Assembly (NCBI RefSeq): GCF_963576615.1
Contig: NC_088715.1
Span: 61,949,981 to 62,013,980, forward strand
From: Watersipora subatra
Lineage: Eukaryota > Bryozoa > Gymnolaemata > Cheilostomatida > Watersiporidae
DNA: 64,000 nt
Direction: 5' to 3'
The position numbers and the translations under genes are program-made. Below the pieces are notes generated by a model. The model had not been told where the DNA came from and ran no database searches. It saw nothing but the letters and a program-made list of their open reading frames with translations. Shown here piece by piece: positions 1 through 11,614 of the stretch; position 1 is the first letter of the stretch; every line of letters starts with the position of its first letter.

Positions 1-1814
1 TCACATATACATTACATACATCACATTTACATTATAAACTCTACATCACATATACATTACATACTTCACATTTACATTATATACTCTACATCACATATAC
101 ATTACATACTTCACATTTACATTATATACTCTACATCACATATACATTACATACTTCACATTTACATTATATACTCTACATCACATATACATTATATACT
201 TCACATTTATATTATATACTCTACATCACATATACATTACATACTTCACATTTACATTATATACTCTACATCACATATACATTACATACTTCACATTTAC
301 ATTATATACTCTACATCACATATACATTACATACTTCACATTTACATTATATACTCTACATCACATATACATTACATACTTCACATTTACATTATATACT
401 CTACATCACATATACATTATATACTTCACATTTACGTTGTATACTCTACATCACATATACATTACATACTTCACATTTACATTATATACTCTACATCACA
501 TATACATTATATACTTCACATTTACGTTATATACTCTACATCACATATACATTACATACTTCACATTTACATTATATACTCTACATCACATATACATTAC
601 ATACTTCACATTTACATTATATACTCTACATCACATATACATTACATACTTCACATTTACATTATATACTCTACATCACATATACATTATATACTTCACA
701 TTTACATTATATACTCTACATCACATATACATTACATACTTCACATTTACATTATATACTCTACATCACATATACATTATATACTTCACATTTACATTAT
801 ATACTCTACACCACATATACATTACATACTTCACATTTACATTATATACTCTACATCACATATACATTATATACTTCACGTTTACATTATATACTTTACA
901 TCACATATACATGACATACTTCACATTTACATTATATACTCTACATCACATATACATTATATACTTCACGTTTACATTATATACTTTACATCACATATAC
1001 ATGACATACTTCACATTTACATTATATACTCTACATCACATATACATTATATACTTCACATTTACATTATATACTCTACATCACATATACATTACATACT
1101 TCACATTTACATTATATACTCTACATCACATATACATTATATACTTCACGTTTACATTATATACTTTACATCACATGTACATTACATACTTCACATTTAC
1201 ATTATATACTCTACATCACATATACATTATATACTTCACGTTTACATTATATACTTTACATCACATATACATTACATACTTCACATTTACATTATATACT
1301 CTACATCACATATACATTATATACTTCACATTTACATTATATACTCTACATCACATATACATTATATACTTCACATTTACATTATATACTCTACATCACA
1401 TATACATTACATACTTCACATTTACGTTATATACTCTACATCACATATACATTATATACTTCGTATTTACATTATATACTCTACATCACATATACATTAT
1501 ATACTTCGCATTTACATTATATACTCTACATCACATATACATTACATACTTCACAGTTACATTATATACTCTACATCACATATACATTACATACTTCACA
1601 GTTACATTATATACTCTACATCACATATACATTACATACTTCACAGTTACATTATATACTCTACATCACATATACATTATATACTTCACATTTACATTAT
1701 ATACTCTACATCACATATACATTATATACTTCACATTTACATTATATACTCTACATCACATATACATTACATACTTCACCTTTACATTATATACTCTACA
1801 TCACATATACATTC
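1..1814. repeat. 45-bp minisatellite, block A
   Basis: About 40 copies of a 45-bp unit built from two related halves (TCACATATACATTACATACT and TCACATTTACATTATATACT plus CTACA). The unit length is a multiple of three and the unit lacks stop codons in more than one frame, which creates long spurious reading frames. It continues off the left edge. The matching array at 42850-45814 sits in intron 9 of the central gene, so this one is most likely the equivalent intron of A+. It ends just before a region shared with block B. Confidence 0.95.
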
Positions 1815-2016
1815 TCCCAACCCAGTTTCTATCAAAAGATTTTAATTGTCGACATGAAGCATTTTACATTCTCACAATCACAAGTTATCGTCAATTAGAT
1901 CATTACGTCTGTCAAATTGCTAAGTAATTCTAGTTATCAACGTTTTCAAGCGATGTATTAGCATGCTCATTGTATTATATTGTATATATTCTTTTATTTG
2001 GTAATTGTCCATATAG

Positions 2017-2142
2017 ATTTGTCAAAAGTGGGTTACCAACCTAAAAAACGTTCGGCTTATGAGGCGGGACTCTTTAGATCAAACATATTGAAGGACACGT
2101 ACCACACTCTTCTATGCATGCAGTATGCCATCATTGGTCTAG
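2017..2142 (+). CDS. A+ exon 10 equivalent, TPR-like helical exon of NLR-like gene
   Basis: The acceptor is CATATAG and the donor is GTAAGT. The exon needs one base from the previous exon and leaves one base over (phase 1 in, phase 1 out), the same as exon 10 of the central gene. The encoded stretch contains GYQPKKRSAYEAGLF and LCMQYAIIGL and looks like paired amphipathic helices of a TPR-type solenoid. It differs from the block B exon by one amino acid (Thr for Ser) and two silent changes. The 5' half of this gene copy would lie to the left of the window. Confidence 0.75.
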
Positions 2143-2351
2143 GTAAGTACAGATGTAAAGATACAAGTGAACTCACAGTAAGTTACATATGTATGTCACC
2201 CAAACTTTCCATCTTGTTTGCTAATGTAACTACATTAAGAGTCTTGTTTCCTGTATCTATTCTCAGGTTAACCATTGTCTCATGTTCTTATCTCACTTTA
2301 AGTGCAGTCACTAAGCTGTTGATAACTTCTTATCTATGTTATTAGCATATA

Positions 2352-2677
2352 CAGTGAAACTCAGCTAACTTGACCTTCACGGGACGGAGAGAAAGTGTTC
2401 GAGTTATCAGCACGTTCAAGTTATGGGAACACTGTCACAAGTGCATGTACTTATCAGTACATATACAAACTATATATAAATTAAAAGAATAGGTTGCTTG
2501 CTGCCAGTTAAGGGGCTTCTCATGTCATGAGAAGGGGCGAAAGTCTGTTGTGAGTTAACGAAGTCAAGGTCGAGTTATCTTGAGCAATTTTTCATTGTGT
2601 GGGAATGGACCAAACAAATCTGTTCGAGTTAACCAAGTGTTCGAGCTATCCGAGGGCGAGTTATCCGAGTTTCACCG
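2352..2677. mobile_element. MITE with TA target duplication, pogo/Tigger-type ends
   Basis: The ends are inverted repeats (CAGTGAAACTC at the left, GAGTTTCACCG at the right) flanked by TA. The interior is built from variants of GAGTTATC/GAGTTAAC and has no coding capacity. It sits in the intron after exon 10 of A+. The same element is in block B at 46352-46677, so insertion preceded the block duplication. Confidence 0.7.
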
Positions 2678-3075
2678 TATTAGTTATGACAATGGGGCTG
2701 GTAACCATTTAATGCCTATAGCAATCATCGTGTCATACCTAAGTATGTGATACTTGAATACTTGTTTTTTGAATTGATGTCTGGGGGTATATCAGCTGAT
2801 AACTGTGTAGATGTTACTAAACACTCGATTTACGGGGTTATTCAGGACCGTTATTTATTATTTGATGATCAAAAACTGGCTAAAGAATTGGTAAAGTTTA
2901 TCATTGTTTGTTGTTCAACTTTTGGAGGGTTGTTCCATTTTGATAGCTAACAGGAATCTGAACAATTCTCCAACAACACGTGGGTCTGAAATCATATAAT
3001 CACAGACAAGAATCAGTTTGACTTTCCAACACACAGCAGTAGCATTTGAGAAAAAGGAGCTTTCCTGAATGTTAA

Positions 3076-3986
3076 AGGTTGACTTGTAACAAAATTCACA
3101 TTACAGTTATTTGATATCAAAAGATTCACCATGTCTTACACTGCTGTGTTGTAGGTGCCAAATATGTGGAAGTGTGATTACAAGCTCTTAAAAGCTCCAA
3201 AACTAACAGTTAATTGCCGCCATCTCGAAACTGCCGTAGATTGGAATCAATTTATTTCTCTGACGTACTAAATTCATTTGGTTATTGTTTTGACACGTGA
3301 TGTTCTCATGTGAGTTAAAAAGCCAATAACAGGCTCAATATAAAACTTTTCGTAGCACTAGTTTATGACCAACACTTCGGGTTTTACCGAAAAGCCCGTA
3401 TCAAATATAGATGTTTGCTACTTTACAGTTTTGTTTCGGCTTGGTCTAATCGTCTAGTCGTAATCTGATCATGTGACCCATACTTCCTGCCAAACAGCGC
3501 GAATAATTGCTGTAGCATTTTTCGACTAATACAGGTTACCAACAGGCTTCTCATGTTTATCAGAGAATGATATGCACTCCTTCGAGCTAAGGTTAAAAAA
3601 TTAAACAAATTTTCACGGTAGGTTTTGAGATATCAGTGCTCCAAGTGACAGCATTACAATGATGATGAAATAGACCTGTGAGGACGATATACATGGTTTT
3701 ATTGAATGCGTGAAGTATATTTGTGAAAATATTTCGACGAATGAGGTTGCATGAAAGTGTCAACAGAAGCCATCGTGTTCATCTTATGTCCCATTTGAGC
3801 CGTTTTGGAAAGAGGTTCTTATCTACGGCAGTTTTGTGATGACGGGGATTAACCGTTCATTTTTTAGCTTTTAAGAGCTTGTAATCACATTTCCACATAT
3901 TTTGCACTTACAACACAGCAGAGTAAGACATGGCGAATCTTTTGATACCAAATAATTTTTATGCAAATTTTGTTGCAAGTAGACCT
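3076..3986. mobile_element. TTAA-type (piggyBac-like) long-inverted-repeat MITE, copy in A
   Basis: The ends start AGGTTGACTTG and finish CAAGTAGACCT. They are flanked on both sides by TTAA, the target site typical of piggyBac-superfamily elements. The terminal inverted repeats are long (about 150 bp) and share the motifs CACATTACAGTTATTTG and CTCTTAAAAGCTC. No transposase is visible. Related pieces lie at 24270-24880, 38455-39335, 41570-41990 and 59043-59122. The block B copy at 47078-47980 has lost one TTAA (it reads TTAC). Confidence 0.75.
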
Positions 3987-4007
3987 TTAAGATTTTTGTT
4001 GCCGCAG

Positions 4008-4025
4008 ACTACTCTTTGTTTCTAC
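4008..4025 (+). CDS. A+ possible 18-nt micro-exon (exon 11 equivalent)
   Basis: The acceptor GCCGCAG precedes 18 bases encoding YSLFL with split codons at both ends, followed by a GTGAAT donor. Joining exon 10, this piece and the exon at 4135 keeps one open frame. The evidence is only phase consistency and the splice-site dinucleotides, so a longer exon with frameshifts is a real alternative; see the segment at 4042-4134. Confidence 0.35.
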
Positions 4026-4041
4026 GTGAATTCTATGTTTG

Positions 4042-4134
4042 GAGATTGACAAGGTTCAAAGATTGTATGACGCTCTATGTTGGTCCTGCTTGGCTCTACT
4101 AGAGGACACTAATAGATTCCAGAATCTTATTCAG
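4042..4134 (+). other. Coding-like segment out of frame with both neighbouring exons
   Basis: These 31 codons encode an amphipathic, TPR-like helix (EIDKVQRLYDALCWSC, then LALLEDTNRFQNL). The frame differs from that of the upstream piece (4008 on) and from that of the downstream exon (4135 on). The same arrangement exists in block B (48036-48128). Either two ancestral one-base deletions broke the exon before the block duplication, or the segment is now spliced out as a short intron from GTGAAT to TTCAG. Confidence 0.5.
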
Positions 4135-4258
4135 GTCGACTGCACGAATTCTCTAATGAAGAGACATTTTACGATAGAGGACGAGGAATGTTCAGAGAAG
4201 TACTAGACCTTGCTGAACAGCAAGTCTACAAACACAGCGCCCTTTGTTTTTCGTACAA
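4135..4258 (+). CDS. A+ exon 12 equivalent, TPR-like helix exon
   Basis: The acceptor is TTATTCAG and the donor is GTTAGT. The exon begins with two bases of a split codon and ends with AA, which joins the G of the next exon to give Lys. It encodes RLHEFSNEETFYDRGRG followed by MFREVLDLAEQQVYKHSALC, a helix-turn-helix pattern like TPR units. It is nearly identical to the block B exon at 48129-48252, with only silent differences seen. Confidence 0.65.
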
Positions 4259-4439
4259 GTTAGTAGTTGTGCCCTCCTTCACACACTTGCTAGTTGTATC
4301 TATGAGCACTGTGGCAAGAGTTGTTTCCGCCCGTATAAAATTAGATAATGACTTAGTCATTTATCATAGATTCTTGAAGCTTGGAAAACGCCTACATTGG
4401 TTTAAGAATATTATATCGTTATATAATCGATGGTATATC

Positions 4440-4640
4440 TATAAATATAAATCGTTCATCTGTCCAGTTACAGCGATAAAGTTTTAGCGATGAAAAATCA
4501 CCTTCGTATTGGATTTAAATGCGCAGAATTCAAATCGCTAGTCTACCAACAAATGTGCGAAGCTGTAAGACTAAGTCATTCTTATAATTTCTATTGCTTA
4601 CCAAATATGTACTGTGTATCCTGTTCGCAATTGCACATGT
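4440..4640 (-). repeat. tRNA-derived SINE-like repeat, block A
   Basis: This resembles the 41315-41485 repeat, whose reverse complement carries a tRNA-like region (box A-like TGGCTTAGTCTAG, then a box B-like GAGTTGAAATTC) and a tail derived from TTTTAATCGCTATAACTGG. It is intronic in A+ and shared with block B. The call rests on similarity between copies and loose polymerase III promoter boxes only. Confidence 0.45.
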
Positions 4641-5139
4641 CAAATGTACACTTTTTATTATTAATATTACCTTTTGCGTTTATTATTTTTTGTATTTTTT
4701 AAGTTAGTTTTTTACCATTACCTATTTTTCAATTTGTAATTTTCAAATGTACTGTTTCAATTTCAAATTAGCCGTTACACTCATATTTTCGACTTCTGTA
4801 GATGTGTAAAAGCTAAATGCTTTTTACGTGGACAAATTGCATTATTTGGAGTAGGAAATGCCTCTACATTCTCTCTCCATTCGGTCGGAAGAAGTATCAG
4901 ACAAAGAAAGTCTGACATCTCATTTTTACGTTTTGACCAGTATTAAAGAAGTGCCAATATCGTCCATCAAAACTTTGAATACGGTTAGCTTCTTCTAAAA
5001 CAGCCTTTTTTATACACATACTTCCATTGGCTCGATGATTATTTGTCCTCTTGATTTATTTGAACTGTGCAAAAACACTTTTCTCATGATATGAAGTTTA
5101 AAAGTTAGAAGGTTAAATGTTGTATATCTATAAAACTCA

Positions 5140-5275
5140 AAGTCTGTCATTCCATCTTTCCAGCTATAGCTATTAAAATCTAGGAATGAACGATCCGTGT
5201 CATGCTGGATTTGATCTCAGAACCTTCCATTCACCAGGCGATAAACTAACCAATTATGTTACATGAGATGCAATC
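5140..5275 (-). repeat. tRNA-derived SINE-like repeat, second family, block A
   Basis: The reverse complement reads as a degenerate tRNA head (a box A-like region, then GAGATCAAATCC as box B) followed by a unique body. The clearest copy is 21100-21235; another is at 49128-49265 in block B. A related tRNA-like stretch with a small hairpin (GGTGTGTC ... GAACACACC) follows at 5295-5450 and also occurs at 16700-16850 and 59315-59465. Confidence 0.5.
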
Positions 5276-5950
5276 GTTTCCATAGGCAATATGAGCCGTT
5301 TTGTCACAAAGTCCACTGTTCGGTGTGTCCAGCAATAGCTGAACACACCGAATATTTAGGAATGAAATATTCGCTTCCACTGTATTTGATCTCGGAGTCT
5401 TTCACTCACCAAACAATAATCTTACTAATTGGGCTACGCAAAATGGAACAAATTCATTAGGCGATATGAGTCGTTATGTCGCTTAAAATACGCATAGCAC
5501 TCTGCGTACGCAACGCCACCAAAGTTTGCTCTCACGGCTCTTATTATTAAATTTAGCAATATGGTTAGTAACACATTTAAATTAGTCATTGGCATGTGCC
5601 AGGCTAGTGGCAGGCAACTACATCAACTGTCACTGTTAATAAGCTGTCTTTTAATACACATGCAACGCTGGGCATTTGGCTGTTAAATAAAAATAAGCTT
5701 TTTGCGCAAAAACTATTTTATTACCCGAGCAACGTCGGACATTCAACTAGTTATAACTTGATGAAGCTTCATAACTAGTCATCTAGTTATGAAGCTGCTT
5801 GAATAGACCTAATAATCAGTTGTCTGTGTCTGTTCCCGCAATTTCCCATGTCTGTCACTGACTGTTCTCACAATAAACTACTCGTTCTTTGTATATATTA
5901 CAAACTATTTATCACAATTTTAGTAACTTTTCTGACTTTGAAATACACAG

Positions 5951-6163
5951 GAACTTTGCGGAATTCCTGTCCAGTTGCAAGAAGCATCGTGAGGCGGTGA
6001 TCCACATACTTACTGCCATGCTTGAGCTGCACAAGTCACTCACAAATGGTAATGGCTCAGGAAATGCTGACCCAAATAACCCTCACCCAGAGTTTACGCA
6101 TCCCCGATTCAAAGAGCTTTACTCAAGCCTTGTGCCATACTATGACAAGTTTTACCAGGAAAG
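5951..6163 (+). CDS. A+ exon 13 equivalent, TPR-like exon
   Basis: The acceptor is AATACACAG and the donor is AAAG followed by GTCAGT; the length is 213 nt. It encodes NFAEFLSSCKKHREAVIH, then LTAMLELHKSLTNGNGSG, a proline-rich turn and YSSLVPYYDKFYQER: two long helices joined by a loop, as in TPR-like solenoids. Four copies exist in the window: this one, 49941-50153 (+), 18818-19029 (-) and 61433-61645 (-). A+ and B+ differ at four residues (E/K, K/M, G/V, S/A). Confidence 0.75.
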
Positions 6164-6932
6164 GTCAGTATCGGTGGTGAGCAGTTGTCTTCACTTACTA
6201 GAAGTTGTACTGCTACAAACTCATACCAACCGTTACTAGCTAGTAAATATTTCAAGTCAGATTATTTCAGTTCATCCAAAGGAGCAAGAGTTTTATATAC
6301 TTGAGTAGTTAGTAATGAGTCGGTGGACAGTTAGTGTCTAGTTAGCTGAGCTGCCTCAATTCAAACTCAGATCAAAGTTATATGTATCTGTGTATAATCA
6401 GCTTTTACCTGGAAATCTTATAATTTTATGATACAAAAATCACAAAAAGTCCTATGCCAAATATTACCGCAATAAACATTCCTCAAGTAAATGATTAATC
6501 CACACGCTCTGATTCTCAGTCAAAAGAAGTTAGTTATCTGGATATTAGTGAATTATATTATAAAGTGTATGGGAGTATAGCGTATTGGAAGATACTTATT
6601 TGAATGTTGGTAAAGTTGTTAATTTCATAAGCAGTAAACTTTCTTGGATTTAGAAATTCCATCCAAAAATTAACTGAATAGTTATCTGGAAGGACAATAG
6701 ACAACAGCACATAAGTGCTGACAGAGACTGATTATTTGAACCAGGTTGTTCACAGCAATCTTCCAGTAGTTGCCTCGATGGCCCAATCATGTAGACATGA
6801 TAAGATTATCCAGTTGGAGGCAATAGATTGGCGTTACATGAATGGCTATTAATGGTTAATACATCAGCAAGGAATCGACAGATTGTACGAATGTACTCAT
6901 GGCTCCTGCATTTGCTTCGCTATATGCATTAG

Positions 6933-7149
6933 GGAGAAGGTCGTGGAGAAAAGAGGGCGGGCAAGGAGAAACGATGAGAGACTGCTCAGTGTTGATACGG
7001 CTGAGTTTGAGTACCTCTTTGGCGCAGTCAGCTTCCTACAGAACACCTCAACCGTAGCCAGTTTCTCCGTGGTAGGCAGCATACAGCGGCCAGATGACAG
7101 TGACAACAGCTTTCAATGTCTTGAAAATATCTATGAGGAGGATGTTCAG
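6933..7149 (+). CDS. A+ exon 14 equivalent
   Basis: The acceptor is GCATTAG and the donor is CAG followed by GTGATA. The exon supplies the last base of an Arg codon begun in the previous exon and ends in phase 0. It encodes EKVVEKRGRARRNDERLLSV, then DTAEFEYLFGAVSFLQN, a Ser/Thr/Val linker and an acidic end (ENIYEEDVQ). Inverted copies at 15843-16061 and 58370-58589 confirm the exon limits. Confidence 0.72.
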
Positions 7150-7239
7150 GTGATAATGAGGCTCTTTATATCATGTTTATTGTGATGTAAGAATGGAATT
7201 ATAGACTAGAGCGTGGGTTATAAATTTGGGAGCAAATAC

Positions 7240-7618
7240 AACTCCCTCGTCTGTACATACTAGTTTATATTGTACTTGCTCATCTGTATATACTAGTACA
7301 CACTGTATTCACTCGTCTGTATATACTAATACACACTGTACTTACTCATCTGTATGTACTAATACACACTGTACTCACTCATCTGTATATACAAGTACAC
7401 ACTGTACTCACTCATCTGTATATACTAGCACATACTGTACTCACTTATCTGTATATACTAGTACACACTGTACTCACTCATCTGTATATACTAGTACACA
7501 CTGTACTCACTCATCTGTATATACTAGTACACACTGTTCTCACGGATCTGTATATACTAGTACACCCTGTACTCACTCATCTGTTTATACTAGTACACAC
7601 TGTATTCACTCATCTGTA
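7240..7618. repeat. 33-bp minisatellite, left part, block A
   Basis: About 11 copies of a 33-bp unit (core CTAGTACACACTGTACTCAC, then TCATCTGTATATA). It lies in the last intron of A+. The array is split by a 1.2-kb pogo/Tigger-like insertion and resumes at 8854. The block B array (51240-53045) is longer and has no such insertion. Reading frames through it are artefacts of the triplet-multiple unit. Confidence 0.9.
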
Positions 7619-7620
7619 TA

Positions 7621-8851
7621 CAGTAATACTTCAACTTACGAGTGCTCCAACGTACGAGAAACTTGAGATACGAGCCAGCTCTCAAGCAAGTTTTAGCACT
7701 AACATACGAGCCATGTTTGAGATACGAGCACTTGAGTCAGTTGCCAAGTATGCCAGAGGTGTTTTATTAGAACAGCACCACTCTGTATTTTTCAACTGCT
7801 CAAGTTATACTGTTGTACCGTGTTTTTTGTGCACGATTTTTTGTGCAGAATTATGTGAATTAAAAGTACTGTGCGTAGACCGAAGGTTTGCCAGTAAAAT
7901 GAAAGATAATACAAAGAAAAAGCAAATGATAACAGTCGATATTAAACGGAAAAGTATTGAAAAATATGCGAAATGTGTATGCGTGATTCAGATAGCTCGG
8001 CAATATGACAGAAATACATTCATAATTATCAAACAGAAGGATTATATTCAGGCATTTAGTTCGCAAAAGGACTAACCATAGTTTCTAAACGGTGCAGCGA
8101 TCTTCGCGACTGCTGATGGCATTGGACAAACAATTGGCCGGTGACAACGTAACTGAAACGATGCTATGTGAAAAGGCCGGCGCTATCTATCCAAAATGTT
8201 TAATATACATTTGGACAAGTTGGCTAGTGGTCGTGCGTTAACCATTTGTGACGACACCTGTGTTCGTCCTAATCGCAACATGTTGCAAGGGCGACAAAGG
8301 CAAACGTCCTTAGATAGGTTTATCTTAAAACGGCCGGCTAGTCGTGAAAGCGAAAAAAAGGAAAAATTTCTCGCTAACCAGCGAGAAATTTCAAACTATG
8401 AACGCCGAAGAAGTTTTAATTACGTTTAGTTGAAAATGAAAGTTTGCTTTTAGGTTTGCTTCCAAGTTTGTCTTTTAACACTTTGATAAAACTAAATTTA
8501 TCAAAGTCAACTGTTGTAACGAAGGATAACTTATATCTCCCTCCCTGGCGATTGCGAGTGTTAACTGCTATTGTATGTATTTAATTTTACATTTTAATTA
8601 ATCACATTTCCTTGCATTATTTTTTATTTGTTGCTTTTTGAAAGCATGTAGTACGTAAGGACAATAGCCAACATGTTCTTTCTGTTACAACATCTTGTTT
8701 TGAGTGTTTTATTTGCTTTTTTTAGAGTATGGAAACCAATCAATATATATTCAATTGTTCTATATATAAATGAATTGCACCAACATGCGAGTAAATTGAC
8801 ATACGAGCTCAGTCTCGGAACGCATTAAGCTTGTAAGTTGAAGTATGACTG
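7621..8851 (+). mobile_element. Internally deleted pogo/Tigger-like transposon inside the 33-bp array
   Basis: Inverted ends (CAGTAATACTTCAACTTAC at the left and its relative ending GTATGACTG at the right) are flanked by TA. Two coding relics remain. Bases 7890-8060 encode KKKQMITVDIKRKSIEKYAK, like the N-terminal helix-turn-helix of Tigger/CENP-B-type transposases. Bases 8196-8427 include QRQTSLDRFILKRP, like a Tigger C-terminus. The DDE core between them is missing, so it cannot move by itself. It is absent from the block B array, so it inserted in A after duplication or was lost from B. Confidence 0.7.
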
Positions 8852-8853
8852 TA

Positions 8854-9257
8854 TACTAGTACACACTGTACTCACTCATCTGTATATACTAGTACACACC
8901 GTACTCACTCATCTGTATACACTAGTACACACTGTACTCACTCATCTGTTTATACTAGTACACACTGTACTCACTCATCTGTATATACTAGTACACACTG
9001 TACTCACTCATCTGTATATACTAGTACACACTGTACTCACTCATCTGTTTATACTAGTACACACTGTATTCACTCATCTGTATATACTAGTACACACCGT
9101 ACTCACTCATCTGTATACACTAGTACACACTGTACTCACTCATCTGTATACACTAGTACACACTGTACTCACTCATCTGTATACACTAGTACACACTGTA
9201 CTCACTCATCTGTATATACTAGTACACACTGTACTCACTCATCTGTATATACTAGTT
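8854..9257. repeat. 33-bp minisatellite, right part, block A
   Basis: About 12 further copies of the same 33-bp unit found at 7240-7618, ending about 80 bp before the last exon of A+. The final unit degrades into GTACTCTGCTGTCTGATCG, which is shared with block B. Confidence 0.9.
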
Positions 9258-9334
9258 CACACTGTACTCTGCTGTCTGATCGTGTAGGGGACATGTCTAA
9301 AGATGTATTTTCATATGCTCTCTCTCTCTTGTAG

Positions 9335-9352
9335 GATCTTCCCAAGGCCTAA
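9335..9352 (+). CDS. A+ terminal coding exon (short C-terminus)
   Basis: A polypyrimidine tract and TTGTAG acceptor precede GAT CTT CCC AAG GCC TAA, giving the C-terminus DLPKA after EEDVQ (phase 0 join). The inverted copies at 14963-15004 and 57839-57880 use the same acceptor but read on to DLPMA plus eight more residues, because their next codon is ATA or GTA instead of TAA. The exon assignment is inferred from conserved splice context and phase. Confidence 0.55.
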   Translation, partial: DLPKA

Positions 9353-11614
9353 TCAAACATTGCAACCAGTCAATAATCCAAGAAGCACCTATACCAGATT
9401 AAACACTGCCACGTTATATTTCTCAACAGATCATGTTGTTTAACTTGAAGTGGCCTGCTTATTCACCATGTTCCGTATGTCTGAAAGTTCGCTCAATCAT
9501 TGCAGCAAGCATGTTTGTACTCCACACTTGTTTATACGCATTCATAGCACCTCAAATGATTTCATATTCCACACCTTTTATACCGCTGTATTCGTGGCAA
9601 ACATTTGTATTAATTTATCATTTATATCTATTAACCTTGTGACTTTCTAGCACTAAAGGCAGTATATCCGTGGGTGGTTTTATTTGGCTTCTTAATATCT
9701 CTAATAAGTAGCTTGCTTTTACTAGCACCAGGTACAGCTTTCAAAGTTAAACAAAAAATCTTGTATTTTACAGACTTTTCTGATATGGAATGTCTGGTAG
9801 GATGTTGGTTTTGTGTCACTCTGAAACCTAATATTGTATGTCGCAACAGGCCCACTGATCCTGGACAGTATTAACAACATTCTGTCAACTGGGAAAGAAC
9901 TTAGAATAGCACAATTCCTTTTCAACTCAATATCACTTTGAAGCTCCATATTGGTAGAACTCTATAAAAAAACAAATAAATTAGAGTAAATATTTTTTTG
10001 ATTTTCATAATCTTTCAAAGTTTAGTTTTAGAGGTAACTAAAGAAACCCGCTTCTCGATAGAGTGTTTTATAGAGAGTGTATATTCGTTATGAATAGAAA
10101 AACAAATTGTTTGTGTGTAAAGCTCATGTTGCTATAAAGAAGCTTTCTAGTTTGGTCTATTTTTAAATCTTATGTAGGAAGAGTTCCAATCAGTATGTCA
10201 ATAAAAACTAATGTGGTCTCACTAGCCTTCTTTCATTTCCTTGTTTTTTAGAAGTTCTCTCTGTATTTCATTATGTCAATAACTAATAGGACAATTGACC
10301 AGGAACTTGGGCATTCTACTGAAAACTCATTCTTCACAAAACAAGCAAATGTTCGTAATTCTACATAAACCAGAAGGGCAAAAAACAACGCAAAACTGCA
10401 TTGCCGAGGTTACTCAGTCGCAGGATCCAGGGAAAAAACAACTCCCCGTATTATTTTGGGCCCAAGATTCAAGGTGTTAACATAGTTGAATTTTAGATGC
10501 TGCTACATAGACTTGAGTTTCGTGCCCCATAGCATTATATCATGCTAATGAATACTATATGGTTATGCTATAATAAAATATGTTATGTAATATTGACAAG
10601 CCTCAATTATTAATTATAAACTCAAACTAAGGTAACAATTATCTAACAAGCTAACAAAGTTGATCATGGTTAAAACGTTCAGAAAAAAAGATATGCCCAG
10701 ATTTCTCCTAAAATGACACCAATAGTGGTTCGTATTGGTTATAAGTGATAAACATACGGTCTCATCTGCATTGGGTACTGGTATAAGTATATTAACACAG
10801 CATTTAAAGGAAAACAATAGGATAATTTTTAGCTGACATATTTAAAAAAGATATGCCCAGAAGTACAAAATCGGAATCAGCGTGTCTGATTTACCTAGTA
10901 AATATGATAAAAGTTGTTCGTGACAGTTATGGTTTGAAACACCTATAGCAATGTATCTGAGGCCATATTTGAAGTTTTACTCCAACAGCCACGAACAAAT
11001 ATGAAATAGGATATATGTCAATAGATTCGTGTAACACTGCAACTTGATTGCGATATCCGATGTGATAACAAGGGAAAAACAGGACGTGCGACTAGTGACG
11101 CCATTTTCAAAGGAGCCTTTTTCATCTGCGCATATTGACTGCGAACAGGTTTGTTGATTTTAATCTTGAAAAGTCCTGACAGTCAGATCACTTCAAACAA
11201 CAAACAAAATCTCAAATGACTCAAAATATATATACTTTCTGATAAGTTCTTATAAAACTTGGCAAATGTAGTCCTTTGTTGACAAGTTTGACAACCCTCA
11301 GTGTGATAAGAGTAGCAGACTGCTCTATAGTTATTTCTCAGGAGAAGAAACATAGAAAAAGACTACAATAAGTCACTGAAATGGCTCATTTCAGTATAAA
11401 TGACATTTATGGTACGAGTCACCATGTACGCAACAATCTAGTACCAAACTGTCTGAAATTCTACTGGTATGATTCGAGTAAATTTAGCATTTTATCATCT
11501 TAATATTTTCACCACCATTTCCAACATTATATGGGCATAGTGATGACAAATGATAAAATGTCCATGGTGTTACTTTTATCAAATTCTAGCCTCTCAGCTC
11601 AATGAGCTTCACTA
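9353..11614. other. 3' flank of A+; inverted-repeat arm to about 10590, then no recognised feature
   Basis: Bases 9353 to about 10590 are the inverted counterpart of 14380-14960, for example the shared CTAATAAGTAGCTTGCTTTT and a GCCCCATA...ATTATATCAT stretch. Possible polyadenylation hexamers (AATAAA) occur near 9975 and 10200. From about 10600 to 11614 I see no gene, RNA or repeat beyond similarity to block B at 54350-55290. Confidence 0.5.

Noticed and set aside
1..1814. Possible CRISPR-like array (regular repeats)
   Set aside because: Units are directly adjacent with no unique spacers, and the DNA is clearly eukaryotic.
437..1927. 496-residue open frame across the 45-bp array
   Set aside because: It is a minisatellite whose unit is a multiple of three without stops; the same happens in other frames, and the homologous array in block B lies inside an intron.
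8838..9287. 149-residue open frame rich in HTVLTHLYILV
   Set aside because: Pure 33-bp minisatellite translation in the last intron of A+.
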